This document shows, in pieces, positions 46,220-52,986 of a stretch of DNA of 64,000 nucleotides. Under the pieces are notes generated by a model. That model had not been told where the DNA came from. It made no database searches and saw nothing but the letters and a program-made list of their open reading frames with translations. Source of the stretch: Mycolicibacterium aromaticivorans JS19b1 = JCM 16368 (GTDB lineage Bacteria > Actinomycetota > Actinomycetes > Mycobacteriales > Mycobacteriaceae). Position numbers and translations under genes: made by a program. Positions within the stretch are counted from its first letter, which is position 1; each line of letters opens with the position of its first letter. The stretch is taken from positions 1,302,001-1,366,000 of the forward strand of contig NZ_JALN02000001.1 in assembly GCF_000559085.1 (NCBI RefSeq), written 5' to 3'.

Positions 46220-46653
46220 CGCCCGGAGCCCGCCCGCCTTGTGGTCAGGGTGATACCGAAGACCTGTCCATCGCTACTGGACTCGTGACCGTTGTGGAAT
46301 GTCTGCACATCGTCGGTCAGCGAACTCAGCACATGCCAGCTGAAGCTACCGGGGGTGACCACGTCGTTGGTATCGCATGTCGTCGATGCTTCCACCACCA
46401 CTACGTCGTCATGCGCGTCGACGACGACGACGAGCGTCGCTTCGGGCGACGCTGAACGAATCAGCCGGGTGCAGGCCTCGTCGACGGCCAGCCGCAGATC
46501 CGCGACCGCGTCGAAATCCAGGTCCTCGAACGTGCCGACCGCGCCGACGACGGTGCGCAGTACGGCCAAGTTCTCCAACCTGGCAGCAACCCTCAATTCG
46601 ACAGCGCTCTCACCCCGCTGGTGCGCGCTGCCTTGGCTTCCGCCGTCCGTCAT
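46216..46653 (-). CDS. rsbW: Anti-sigma-F factor RsbW (UsfX)
   Basis: A 145-residue GHKL-fold serine kinase-like anti-sigma factor: LRLAVDEACTRLIRSA near residues 52-67 contains the conserved N-box-type helix (here with D-E-A for the usual E-A-x-x-N), and a C-terminal DGQVFGITLT segment. It binds SigF and blocks it. The ATG at 46653 has GGAGG 4-5 bases upstream. A SigF-type promoter lies 155 bases upstream, giving autoregulation. It matches Rv3287c. Confidence 0.92.
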   Translation of the reverse strand: MTDGGSQGSAHQRGESAVELRVAARLENLAVLRTVVGAVGTFEDLDFDAVADLRLAVDEACTRLIRSASPEATLVVVVDAHDDVVVVEASTTCDTNDVVTPGSFSWHVLSSLTDDVQTFHNGHESSSDGQVFGITLTTRRAGSGR

Positions 46654-46807
46654 CTGGCCTCCTGGCAATGTCGACCCGACACTACTCCAGCCCACGGGCG
46701 TGCTAACCACGGTCGTGTGATGACCGAGTTGGCCGGGTAACCGGTGCGCATGAGGCGGGAAGCGAGCGCAGCACAACCCAGGAAGTCGTCGTCATGGTGG
46801 CACCTTC

Positions 46808-46834
46808 GTACCCACCCGGCCTTACAGTTCAAAC
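46808..46834 (-). promoter_or_regulatory. SigF-type promoter of rsbW-sigF
   Basis: On the minus strand GTTT (46831-46834) and GGGTAC (46808-46813) are separated by 17 bases, matching the mycobacterial SigF consensus GTTT-N15-17-GGGTA. It points at rsbW with a leader of about 150 bases. A weaker GTTA-N15-GGAGTA (46683-46707) lies closer and may be a second start point. Confidence 0.7.
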
Positions 46835-46865
46835 CTGCGCGCCGCAAATTCTTGTTCGTCCAGCG

Positions 46866-46994
46866 ATGAGACTTCGGCGCCGTTCCGTCGACGGACCCGG
46901 TTTCCGTCGCGTTCGACGAGGCAAGGGTTTCTCCTATTACACCCCCGAGAAGGCCACCGCGACCATGATCAGGCGGGTTGCCAAGCGCCGGTGA
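46866..46994 (+). pseudogene. N-terminal remnant of a type IB DNA topoisomerase
   Basis: This 42-codon frame (MRLRRRSVDGPGF... RRVRRGKGFSYYTP) matches the start of mycobacterial/bacterial topoisomerase IB, whose N-terminus reads about 'GPGxxRRxRGxGFxYxDxxG'. After PEKAT the likeness ends and a stop follows at 46994, so the other about 300 residues are missing. Its end overlaps the convergent glycosyltransferase by 26 bases. It is probably a deletion remnant; a short functional peptide is possible but less likely. Confidence 0.65.
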
Positions 46995-48132
46995 CGGCTG
47001 AGGCCAGCGGCTCGTACACGCGTGCGCTGTCGGCAGCCGCGCGGTCCCACGTGAACCGTGCACGCGCCCGGTCCCGGCCTGCCAAGCCGAGGCTGCGCCG
47101 CAGGAACGAATCGCGCAGGATCGCCGTCACCGCTTCGGCGCACTCCCTTGGCCGGCGCGGCGTCACGAGCCGCCCGGTGACGTCGTGCACGACGGCGTCC
47201 AGCATTCCCCCGACAGCGGATGCCACCACGGGCACGCCGCAGGCCATCGCTTCGAGCGACACCAGACCGAAGGCGTCGTACCACGGCGTGCAGGTCACCA
47301 CGTCAGCCGACCGCAACAACGCGGGCATGTCGCTATGCGCCACGGGGCCAACGAATCTCAGCCTGTCAGACACTCCTCGATCGGCTGCCAGCTCGCGCAA
47401 CCGGCGATGCTCCTCCGCGGCACCCGCCTGTCCGTCGAGACTTCCGGCCACGACGTACTCTGCGCCGGGAATGCCGGGAAGGGCGTTGATCACGGTACTG
47501 AATCCGTTGTGCGGGAGCAGCTTTCCGACAGCGACGATACGAGGGCCTGCACCGCGATCGGCAATCGGCCCCTCGGTGGAGAACGCATCGACATCCACGC
47601 CGGACGGCACCGTGGAGATCTGTCCGCGCGGTCGGCCAAGCCGCATCAGATCGACGAGCTCGTCTGCGCACGAAGCGACGACCCGGTCAGACTGTCTGGC
47701 CAGTAGCCGTTCCATCTTCGATCGCGCATCGAATGTGTTGGCGCGCATGTCATGACGGTGTTCGGCGATGGCCAGTGAGCGAAAGGTCTGCACCGTCGGC
47801 ACTCCGTGGGCGCGCGCCGCCAATCGGGTGCTCAGGCCTGATCTCCAGGAAAACGCATGCGCGACGTCGGGCCGGTCGACAGCCCACTGCGCATCCAGGT
47901 ATTCCGCGAACTCTCCCGGGCCGGCCGCAACGCTGACCACCGAGTAGCCCGCGGAAGCGAGTACTCGCTCGACGCTGCCGGTTTCCCCACGGCGGGTGTA
48001 CACGGTGACATCGTGGCCGCCCCGCGTCAGGGCCGCCGACAGGCCCGCGATGTGGACGCCCTGGCCGTCGGCGATATCGCTGTCCGATTCCACCAGCAGA
48101 CTTGCGCCCTCGGACACCACCGCGATTTTCAT
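46969..48132 (-). CDS. GT4-family glycosyltransferase
   Basis: A 387-residue GT-B enzyme: IAVVSEGASLLVESDSDIAD then GQGVHIAGLSAALTRGGHDV in the N-terminal Rossmann domain, AVGKLLPHNGFSTVINAL at the domain junction, and YDAFGLVSLEAMACGVPVVA, the E-x7-E nucleotide-sugar motif. It resembles mannosyl- or glucosyltransferases acting on lipids or small glycosides. GGGAG precedes the ATG. A SigF-type promoter at 48250-48274 faces it, so it is probably stress-induced. It is not in the M. tuberculosis sigF neighbourhood as I recall it. Confidence 0.87.
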   Translation of the reverse strand: MKIAVVSEGASLLVESDSDIADGQGVHIAGLSAALTRGGHDVTVYTRRGETGSVERVLASAGYSVVSVAAGPGEFAEYLDAQWAVDRPDVAHAFSWRSGLSTRLAARAHGVPTVQTFRSLAIAEHRHDMRANTFDARSKMERLLARQSDRVVASCADELVDLMRLGRPRGQISTVPSGVDVDAFSTEGPIADRGAGPRIVAVGKLLPHNGFSTVINALPGIPGAEYVVAGSLDGQAGAAEEHRRLRELAADRGVSDRLRFVGPVAHSDMPALLRSADVVTCTPWYDAFGLVSLEAMACGVPVVASAVGGMLDAVVHDVTGRLVTPRRPRECAEAVTAILRDSFLRRSLGLAGRDRARARFTWDRAAADSARVYEPLASAVTGAWQPA

Positions 48133-48249
48133 GAGTTTCTCCCATTCCAGATCGGGAATCGGACTGTCCGTTCCCGCTGTACCAGGAGCAAAGGGCTATT
48201 GAGGCCAGCACAGCGCGGCTGCACATCGCCGCAACCACTGTGTGTGGGG

Positions 48250-48274
48250 ATACCCGGGGAGATGCCCGTCAAAC
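48250..48274 (-). promoter_or_regulatory. SigF-type promoter of the GT4 glycosyltransferase
   Basis: GTTT (48271-48274) and GGGTAT (48250-48255) on the minus strand with a 15-base spacer. It lies in the 158-base gap between the oxidoreductase stop (48291) and the GT4 start (48132), giving a leader of about 110 bases. Confidence 0.7.
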
Positions 48275-48290
48275 GGTGAGCCGCAATCGG

Positions 48291-49796
48291 TTAGCGCGAC
48301 AGATCGCGGGTGGCCGGCCCCTCCAACACGGTTCCGTCCGGTCCGAATCGCGAACCGTGCAACGGGCAATCCCACGACTTTTCCGCGTCGTTCCACGAGA
48401 GCACGCCACCGAGATGGGTGCACACCGGCGAGACGCGGCGTTCCTCCCCGCCGACCACGCTGCGGGCAGCCATGTTCCACGGCGGTCCACTAACCGAACC
48501 CGCCCCCTCGCGCAGCGGCGTATTCCGATGGGCGATCGGACTCACCCAACCGGCCGCCATATGCCAACCGACCTCGAGGTTGTTCTTCAGCGCCGTGGTC
48601 AGACCCGTGAGTTCGTGCGGGTTCCAGCTGGCGAAGGCCGGCGCCCAGCGTGCCTGCTCGCCACCGAGAAGACGCTTGGCCAACAGCAGCGCGGCAGCCA
48701 CACCGTTGGTCATTCCCCACTTCGCGAACCCCGTCGCCACCAGGAAGCGGTCAACACCGGGCAGCAGCGGCCCGACATAGGGAAGTTCGTCGACGGGCAC
48801 GTAATCCTGCGCCGACCAGTAGTGAGTCGGTTCCGCGCCGGGAAAGTGCCTCCGGGTCCAGCCGACGAGTTCGTCGTAGGACGTGCGTGCGCTGTCTTTG
48901 CGCCCGACGGTGTGCCCGCCGCCGCCGACGATCAGCCGCTCGCCCCCTGCCGTCGGGGCGTAGCGCACCGAGCGGGTGGGTTGGTCGACCGAGAGCATCA
49001 TCGATCGCGGAAGCGACCCGGGCACATCGAAGGCCACGCAGTAGGAGCGGCTCGGATGTAGCCGGGCGAAGAAGCCGCCGCGATCCAGAATGGGTGTGCC
49101 GGTTGCCAGTACGCAGTGGTCGGCGTGGGCGATCTGCTCACGGCCCTGCGCACTGCGCAGCTTCACGCTCACCCGGCCATCCGACGTGGATGCGGCGTAG
49201 ACCCGATGACCGGTCATCAGCCGACCGCCGCGCTCATGCAACTCGGTGATCAGCGCACCCAGCAAGGGCATCGGGTCGAACTGAATCTGTTCGGCCAGTC
49301 GGACGCCACCGCGGAACTCGAACGGGACGTCCATGTGATCGACCCAGTGCACTCCGAGACCCGCAGACACGGCGGCCTCGAATTCCGCACGAGCAGTGGG
49401 CAGTCCGCGCTCGAATTGCGCGTAGCTGTAGGCATCTTCGTACTGCAGCTCGATCCCGCGCTCTGTGCAGTACTGCGCCAGCCAGGCTTGGCCTTCCCGG
49501 TTGCCTTCGACATACTGCCGAACCAGGTCCATCGAGTGCCGTCGCGAGATGGCCGAGAGCCGGCTTCCTTGCAGGAGACTGACTTTGGCCGTGGTGTTGC
49601 CGGTGGCGACCGCACCCGCGCTGCGCGCCTCGACCACGAGAACCCGCTTGCCCGCCCGGGCCAGCAGCGCCGCCACCACCAATCCGGTGATACCGGCCCC
49701 GACCACGATGACCTCCACGTTCGGAGCGTCTTTTGTTGCGCTGCCGTCAATTTGGGGTTGGTGGTCGCCGGCGCCATCGAGCCACAGGGAAGTCAT
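48291..49796 (-). CDS. FAD-dependent oxidoreductase with C-terminal Rieske domain
   Basis: A 501-residue fusion. The DAO-type FAD domain is at about 28-385 with the dinucleotide loop VVGAGITGLVVAALLARAGK near 31-50. A C-terminal Rieske [2Fe-2S] domain follows, with ligands CTHLGG and CPLHGSRF near 456-483. Such fused proteins are thought to move electrons between an amine or thiol-type substrate and a 2Fe-2S centre; the substrate is unknown. A near-perfect SigF promoter ends 9 bases before the ATG. It is divergent from the small acidic gene. Confidence 0.9.
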   Translation of the reverse strand: MTSLWLDGAGDHQPQIDGSATKDAPNVEVIVVGAGITGLVVAALLARAGKRVLVVEARSAGAVATGNTTAKVSLLQGSRLSAISRRHSMDLVRQYVEGNREGQAWLAQYCTERGIELQYEDAYSYAQFERGLPTARAEFEAAVSAGLGVHWVDHMDVPFEFRGGVRLAEQIQFDPMPLLGALITELHERGGRLMTGHRVYAASTSDGRVSVKLRSAQGREQIAHADHCVLATGTPILDRGGFFARLHPSRSYCVAFDVPGSLPRSMMLSVDQPTRSVRYAPTAGGERLIVGGGGHTVGRKDSARTSYDELVGWTRRHFPGAEPTHYWSAQDYVPVDELPYVGPLLPGVDRFLVATGFAKWGMTNGVAAALLLAKRLLGGEQARWAPAFASWNPHELTGLTTALKNNLEVGWHMAAGWVSPIAHRNTPLREGAGSVSGPPWNMAARSVVGGEERRVSPVCTHLGGVLSWNDAEKSWDCPLHGSRFGPDGTVLEGPATRDLSR

Positions 49797-49805
49797 GGCA
49801 AGCCG

Positions 49806-49830
49806 ATACCCGCAGTTGGCTGACCGAAAC
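49806..49830 (-). promoter_or_regulatory. SigF-type promoter of the FAD/Rieske oxidoreductase
   Basis: GTTT (49827-49830) and GGGTAT (49806-49811) on the minus strand, spacer 15 bases, 9 bases before the ATG at 49796. Transcription would begin almost at the start codon, so the mRNA would be leaderless or nearly so; no Shine-Dalgarno is present. Confidence 0.75.
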
Positions 49831-49861
49831 CGCAGCGGCCCAAGGGGGTAAATTGTTCCGA

Positions 49862-50074
49862 ATGATCGAGCACGACCCCATACCTGACGACGTCCCTGTT
49901 CCCGATGCCATCGAGCAAATCCGGCCCGCGACAGAGTCCGCCGACCTGGAGAGTCTCGACATCGACGAGCGCGTGCCGGTCGACGACGGCGCTCTTCCGC
50001 TGGAGAGCAACGAATTGGATTGGCAGGAACAACGCGAGGTCGTCGAGGATCCGGACCCGGACGAGATTCGTTAG
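49862..50074 (+). CDS. Small acidic protein of unknown function
   Basis: A 70-residue, very acidic protein (MIEHDPIPDDVPVPDAIEQ..., ending EDPDPDEIR) with no cysteines, membrane helix or motif; probably disordered. It looks genuine from its strong third-position GC and from TAAATT at 49849-49854, 7 bases before the ATG, the leaderless spacing. No function can be given. It lies between the oxidoreductase and the Rho_N gene in the SigF neighbourhood. Confidence 0.65.
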   Translation: MIEHDPIPDDVPVPDAIEQIRPATESADLESLDIDERVPVDDGALPLESNELDWQEQREVVEDPDPDEIR

Positions 50075-50084
50075 TTAGGGAAAT

Positions 50085-50110
50085 GTTTGACCCAGCGGGG
50101 GCTCTGGGTA
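50085..50110 (+). promoter_or_regulatory. SigF-type promoter of the Rho_N protein
   Basis: GTTT (50085-50088) and GGGTA (50106-50110) on the plus strand with a 17-base spacer, followed by a leader of about 37 bases and GGAG just before the ATG at 50155. It starts 10 bases after the stop of the acidic gene. Confidence 0.75.
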
Positions 50111-50154
50111 CAAGTTTTTCCGGGGAACAGCAACCTCAGCAAAGGGGGTAGGAG

Positions 50155-50337
50155 ATGTCGAGCGCCTCTGCGGCGAGATCGGATGTCGACGACATCCGTT
50201 TTTTTCGGCCCAGTCGGTCCTGCGCCTATGAAGGCTGGACCGTCGCTGAGCTCAAGAAAAGGGCGAAGCAACTTGGGATCTCGGGCTACTCGGGCCTGAG
50301 CAAAGAAAAGCTGATCTCGCTCATCCGCAGTTATTGA
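50155..50337 (+). CDS. Small Rho_N/SAP-like domain protein
   Basis: A 60-residue protein whose last 34 residues (WTVAELKKRAKQLGISG, then YSGLSKEKLISLIRSY) form a Rho termination factor N-terminal / SAP-like helix-extended-helix module, known to bind nucleic acid. The first 25 residues are Ser/Arg-rich. The GGAG lies immediately before the ATG, after an AAAGGGGG stretch. A SigF promoter precedes it and a hairpin terminator follows 14 bases after the stop, so it is a stand-alone transcript of about 260 bases, likely a stress-induced DNA- or RNA-binding protein. Confidence 0.8.
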   Translation: MSSASAARSDVDDIRFFRPSRSCAYEGWTVAELKKRAKQLGISGYSGLSKEKLISLIRSY

Positions 50338-50351
50338 CGCCGAACCTCGAT

Positions 50352-50379
50352 AAAGGTCCAGCCGAGTTGCTGGACCTTT
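50352..50379 (+). terminator. Intrinsic-type terminator hairpin
   Basis: A perfect 11-base-pair stem (AAAGGTCCAGC / GCTGGACCTTT) with a 6-base loop CGAGTT, followed by TCTCGTTC rather than a clean U-run. It ends the Rho_N transcript and could also act on the convergent lipoprotein gene, whose stop is 37 bases away. Confidence 0.8.
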
Positions 50380-50415
50380 CTCGTTCATCAGGGAACCAAT
50401 GTCCGAGCGCGCGCT

Positions 50416-51090
50416 TCAGTGGCCGGACAGCTCCCACACGCTCGCCGACATCCGGTCGGTCATCGTGGTCACCGCGACCTGGCCACCGTCGTCACCCTGA
50501 CACGCCATCGCCTGGACGATCGCGTTGTTACGCAGTCGCGCCTCCGCGTAGCACGTCCAGTCGAACGGGATGCCGATCTGCTGCTTGCTCCACCGGACGG
50601 TGTCGGCGTTGATATCCGGCACGCTGAACTTCCACGCGGCATCTCCGCCGGTGCTCAGCGCGCGCTGACCGTCGCAGGCCTTCGCGTACTTGGTTCCGGT
50701 GGCGAACTGCGCCGCCGCCGCGGCCCCGTCGGCATAGATCGCCACCGCCTCGGCGACGACGTGGTCGTGCTTGTCGCCATCGGTGAACAACATCACATGC
50801 ATTCCCAGCCACTTGTCGCCGAGGAACGCGGCCATCCCGGCCGCGTCAAGTGCCGAACACGCCGGGACGGCCGAGGATCCGGGAATGGGCCGGGTCTGGT
50901 CGGCATCGGTCTGCAATTTCACGCCAATGATGTCGTGCAGCTGCGCCGGTCCGATCAACACCTGGTCGGTGTCACCCGCACGCAGCGGCGTGATGCCTTG
51001 AGCGGGATTGGACACCGCGCTACCAGCGACGGTCTGCGCGCACCCGGCGAGCAGCACCGCCGCCGCGCCGAGAATCGCAGCCAGCCGCAT
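50416..51090 (-). CDS. Sensor-domain lipoprotein (PknH-like extracellular domain)
   Basis: A 224-residue exported lipoprotein: lipobox LLAGC with Cys17, then a PknH-type extracellular sensor fold recognised by its spaced cysteines (VPACSALD, AKACDGQ, WTCYAEAR, AMACQGDDGG; two likely disulfides) and GWLGM-like GDKWLGMHVML. In mycobacteria this fold occurs on PknH and on stand-alone lipoproteins of unknown ligand. TAGCAT lies 9 bases before the ATG. It is unrelated to the lysine genes next door. Confidence 0.85.
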   Translation of the reverse strand: MRLAAILGAAAVLLAGCAQTVAGSAVSNPAQGITPLRAGDTDQVLIGPAQLHDIIGVKLQTDADQTRPIPGSSAVPACSALDAAGMAAFLGDKWLGMHVMLFTDGDKHDHVVAEAVAIYADGAAAAAQFATGTKYAKACDGQRALSTGGDAAWKFSVPDINADTVRWSKQQIGIPFDWTCYAEARLRNNAIVQAMACQGDDGGQVAVTTMTDRMSASVWELSGH

Positions 51091-51102
51091 ACTGCGCCAA
51101 TG

Positions 51103-52434
51103 CTAGACCGCCGCGCGCAATACCTCTCTCAGGGCGGCCAGCGCGCGGTCGATCTCGGCGCGTGACACGGTCAGTGTCGGGCGGAACCGCACACTGTCTT
51201 CGCCGCTGCCGAGCATGATCACACCGCACTTCCACAGCGCGGCCAGCACCGCATCCCGGCGCTCGGGAGTGGGAAGACTGAACGCGCACATCAATCCGCG
51301 GCCCCGCACATCGCCGACCTCCGGCAGCTGCCCGGCGAGATCCTCGAGCCCGGCAAGCAGGTAGGCACCCATGTCGGCGGCCCGCGCGAACAATCCGTCG
51401 GCTTCGATGACCTCCAGGATCCGCCGTGAACGGACCATGTCGACGAGGTTGCCGCCCCACGTCGAGTTGATCCGGGAGCTGACGGCGAAGACGTTGTCGG
51501 CTACGTCGTCGACCCGCCGGCCTGCCATGATCCCGCACACCTGTGTCTTCTTGCCGAACGCGACGACGTCCGGGGTGAAGCCGAGCTGTTGGTAGGCCCA
51601 CGCGGTGCCGGTGATGCCGCATCCGGTCTGCACTTCATCGGCGATCATCAGCGCGTCGTAGGAATCACAGAGCCGGCGCATCGCAGCCAAGAACTGCCGC
51701 CGGAAGTGCCGGTCGCCGCCCTCGCCCTGGATCGGTTCGACGATGAAGCAGGCGATGTCGTGCGGATGCGCCTCGAATGCCGCGCGAGCCTGTCGCAGCG
51801 ACTCTGCCTCCAGAGCATCCATATCGGCCCCCGGCCGCACGTACGGGGCGTCGATACGCGGCCAGTCGAATTTGGGGAAGCGCGCCACCTTCACCGGGTC
51901 GGTGTTCGTCAGCGACAGGGTGTAGCCGCTGCGACCGTGAAAGGCGCCCCGCAGGTGCAGGACTCGGGTGCCGAGTGCGGGATCGATACCCCGCGCCTCG
52001 TTGTGCCTGCTCTTCCAGTCGAACGCCACCTTCAGCGCGTTCTCCACGGCCAGGGCACCGCCGTCGACGAAGAACAGGTGCGGCAGCGCGGGATCGCCGA
52101 GCACCCGGCAGAAGGCGTCGACGAAGCGCGCCATCGGGACCGTGTAGACGTCGGAGTTGGACGGCTTGTTGATCGCGGTCCGCGCCAGTTCGGCACGGAA
52201 CGCCGCGTCGTCGACCAGCGCGGGGTGATTCATACCCAGCGCCGACGACGCGAAAAACGTGAACATGTCGAGGTACTCGGTGCCGTCGCGGGCGTCGACC
52301 AGCCACGACCCCGACGACCGCTCCAGGTCCAGCACGAGGTCCAGCCCGTCGGCCAGGATGCTGCGGGCCAGAACAGTACGGACATTTCCAGGGTCGACGA
52401 CATCGAGATCGTCACGCGACAAGAGTTCCGCCAT
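51103..52434 (-). CDS. lat: L-lysine 6-aminotransferase
   Basis: A 443-residue PLP-dependent class III aminotransferase. It moves the epsilon-amino group of lysine to 2-oxoglutarate, giving aminoadipate semialdehyde, which cyclises to piperideine-6-carboxylate. FFVDGGALAVENALK, IVEPIQGEGGD, IADEVQTGCG (PLP Asp) and VAFGKKTQVCG (Schiff-base Lys) are visible. The ATG has TAGTAT 6 bases upstream. It is strongly induced in persistence in M. tuberculosis (Rv3290c). It follows lrpA on the same strand. Confidence 0.94.
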   Translation of the reverse strand: MAELLSRDDLDVVDPGNVRTVLARSILADGLDLVLDLERSSGSWLVDARDGTEYLDMFTFFASSALGMNHPALVDDAAFRAELARTAINKPSNSDVYTVPMARFVDAFCRVLGDPALPHLFFVDGGALAVENALKVAFDWKSRHNEARGIDPALGTRVLHLRGAFHGRSGYTLSLTNTDPVKVARFPKFDWPRIDAPYVRPGADMDALEAESLRQARAAFEAHPHDIACFIVEPIQGEGGDRHFRRQFLAAMRRLCDSYDALMIADEVQTGCGITGTAWAYQQLGFTPDVVAFGKKTQVCGIMAGRRVDDVADNVFAVSSRINSTWGGNLVDMVRSRRILEVIEADGLFARAADMGAYLLAGLEDLAGQLPEVGDVRGRGLMCAFSLPTPERRDAVLAALWKCGVIMLGSGEDSVRFRPTLTVSRAEIDRALAALREVLRAAV

Positions 52435-52491
52435 GACGCGATACTAACGCAATTTTTACGCTTTCTCCGCGTTCAGCCGTAACTATTACGG
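52435..52491 (-). promoter_or_regulatory. lat promoter with inverted repeat at the end of lrpA
   Basis: TAGTAT (52441-52446, minus strand) lies 6 bases before the lat ATG, the leaderless geometry. A perfect inverted repeat CCGTAA-CTA-TTACGG (52477-52491) overlaps the lrpA stop codon, 31-45 bases upstream of the -10. It could be the LrpA operator of lat or a short hairpin after lrpA. Confidence 0.5.
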
Positions 52492-52956
52492 TAGCGAGAC
52501 TTGATGACTGTAAAATGTGTTTAGAATGACGGTGCTTCGAGTGCGGACGTTCGCGGCGGTGCGGATCTGTTGCAGCAGTACCTCCAGCGCGGGCGGCGAC
52601 GCGACGCGCACGAACAGGACGTAGCTCTCCTCGCCGGCTACCGAATAGCACGCCTCGATTTCGGCGATGTGTTCCAGCCGCGCGGGGGCATCATCGGGTT
52701 GGGAAGGATCGAGAGGGGTGATCGCCACGAAGGCCGACAGCATGGGCCCGAACGCGTCGGGATCCACCCGCGCGCTGTATCCGGTGATCACGCCCCGGGA
52801 CTCCAGACGACGCACGCGTGACTGGACCGCGGACACCGACAGCCCGGTGACCGCAGCGAGCTCGGCCAGGGTGGCTCTGCCGTCGGCGACGAGTTCACGA
52901 ACCAGTGTGCGATCGACCTCGTCGAGACCGTGGGCCGCATCCGCGCTCTCCGCCAT
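52486..52956 (-). CDS. lrpA: Lrp/AsnC-family transcription regulator LrpA
   Basis: A 156-residue regulator: winged helix-turn-helix at about 11-60 (LDEVDRTLVRELVADGRATLAELAAVTG-type start; SVSAVQSRVRRLESRG recognition helix) and a C-terminal RAM effector domain. In M. tuberculosis LrpA (Rv3291c) binds the lat promoter and responds to amino acids. TAGTGT at 52963-52968 is 6 bases before the ATG. The divergent HglS-like gene starts only 30 bases away, so LrpA may control both. Confidence 0.93.
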   Translation of the reverse strand: MAESADAAHGLDEVDRTLVRELVADGRATLAELAAVTGLSVSAVQSRVRRLESRGVITGYSARVDPDAFGPMLSAFVAITPLDPSQPDDAPARLEHIAEIEACYSVAGEESYVLFVRVASPPALEVLLQQIRTAANVRTRSTVILNTFYSHQVSLP

Positions 52957-52986
52957 GGCCGCACACTATCGCAGCGGTGCCATCTC

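Noticed and set aside
46650..47063. 137-codon minus-strand frame upstream of rsbW, considered as a usfY-like gene
   Set aside because: It overlaps the glycosyltransferase gene end and the topoisomerase remnant, contains the SigF promoter and shows no UsfY likeness.
49840..49861. SigF promoter for the small acidic gene (GGGGTAA before the ATG)
   Set aside because: No GTTT is found 15-17 bases upstream on the plus strand; a plain TAAATT -10 fits better.
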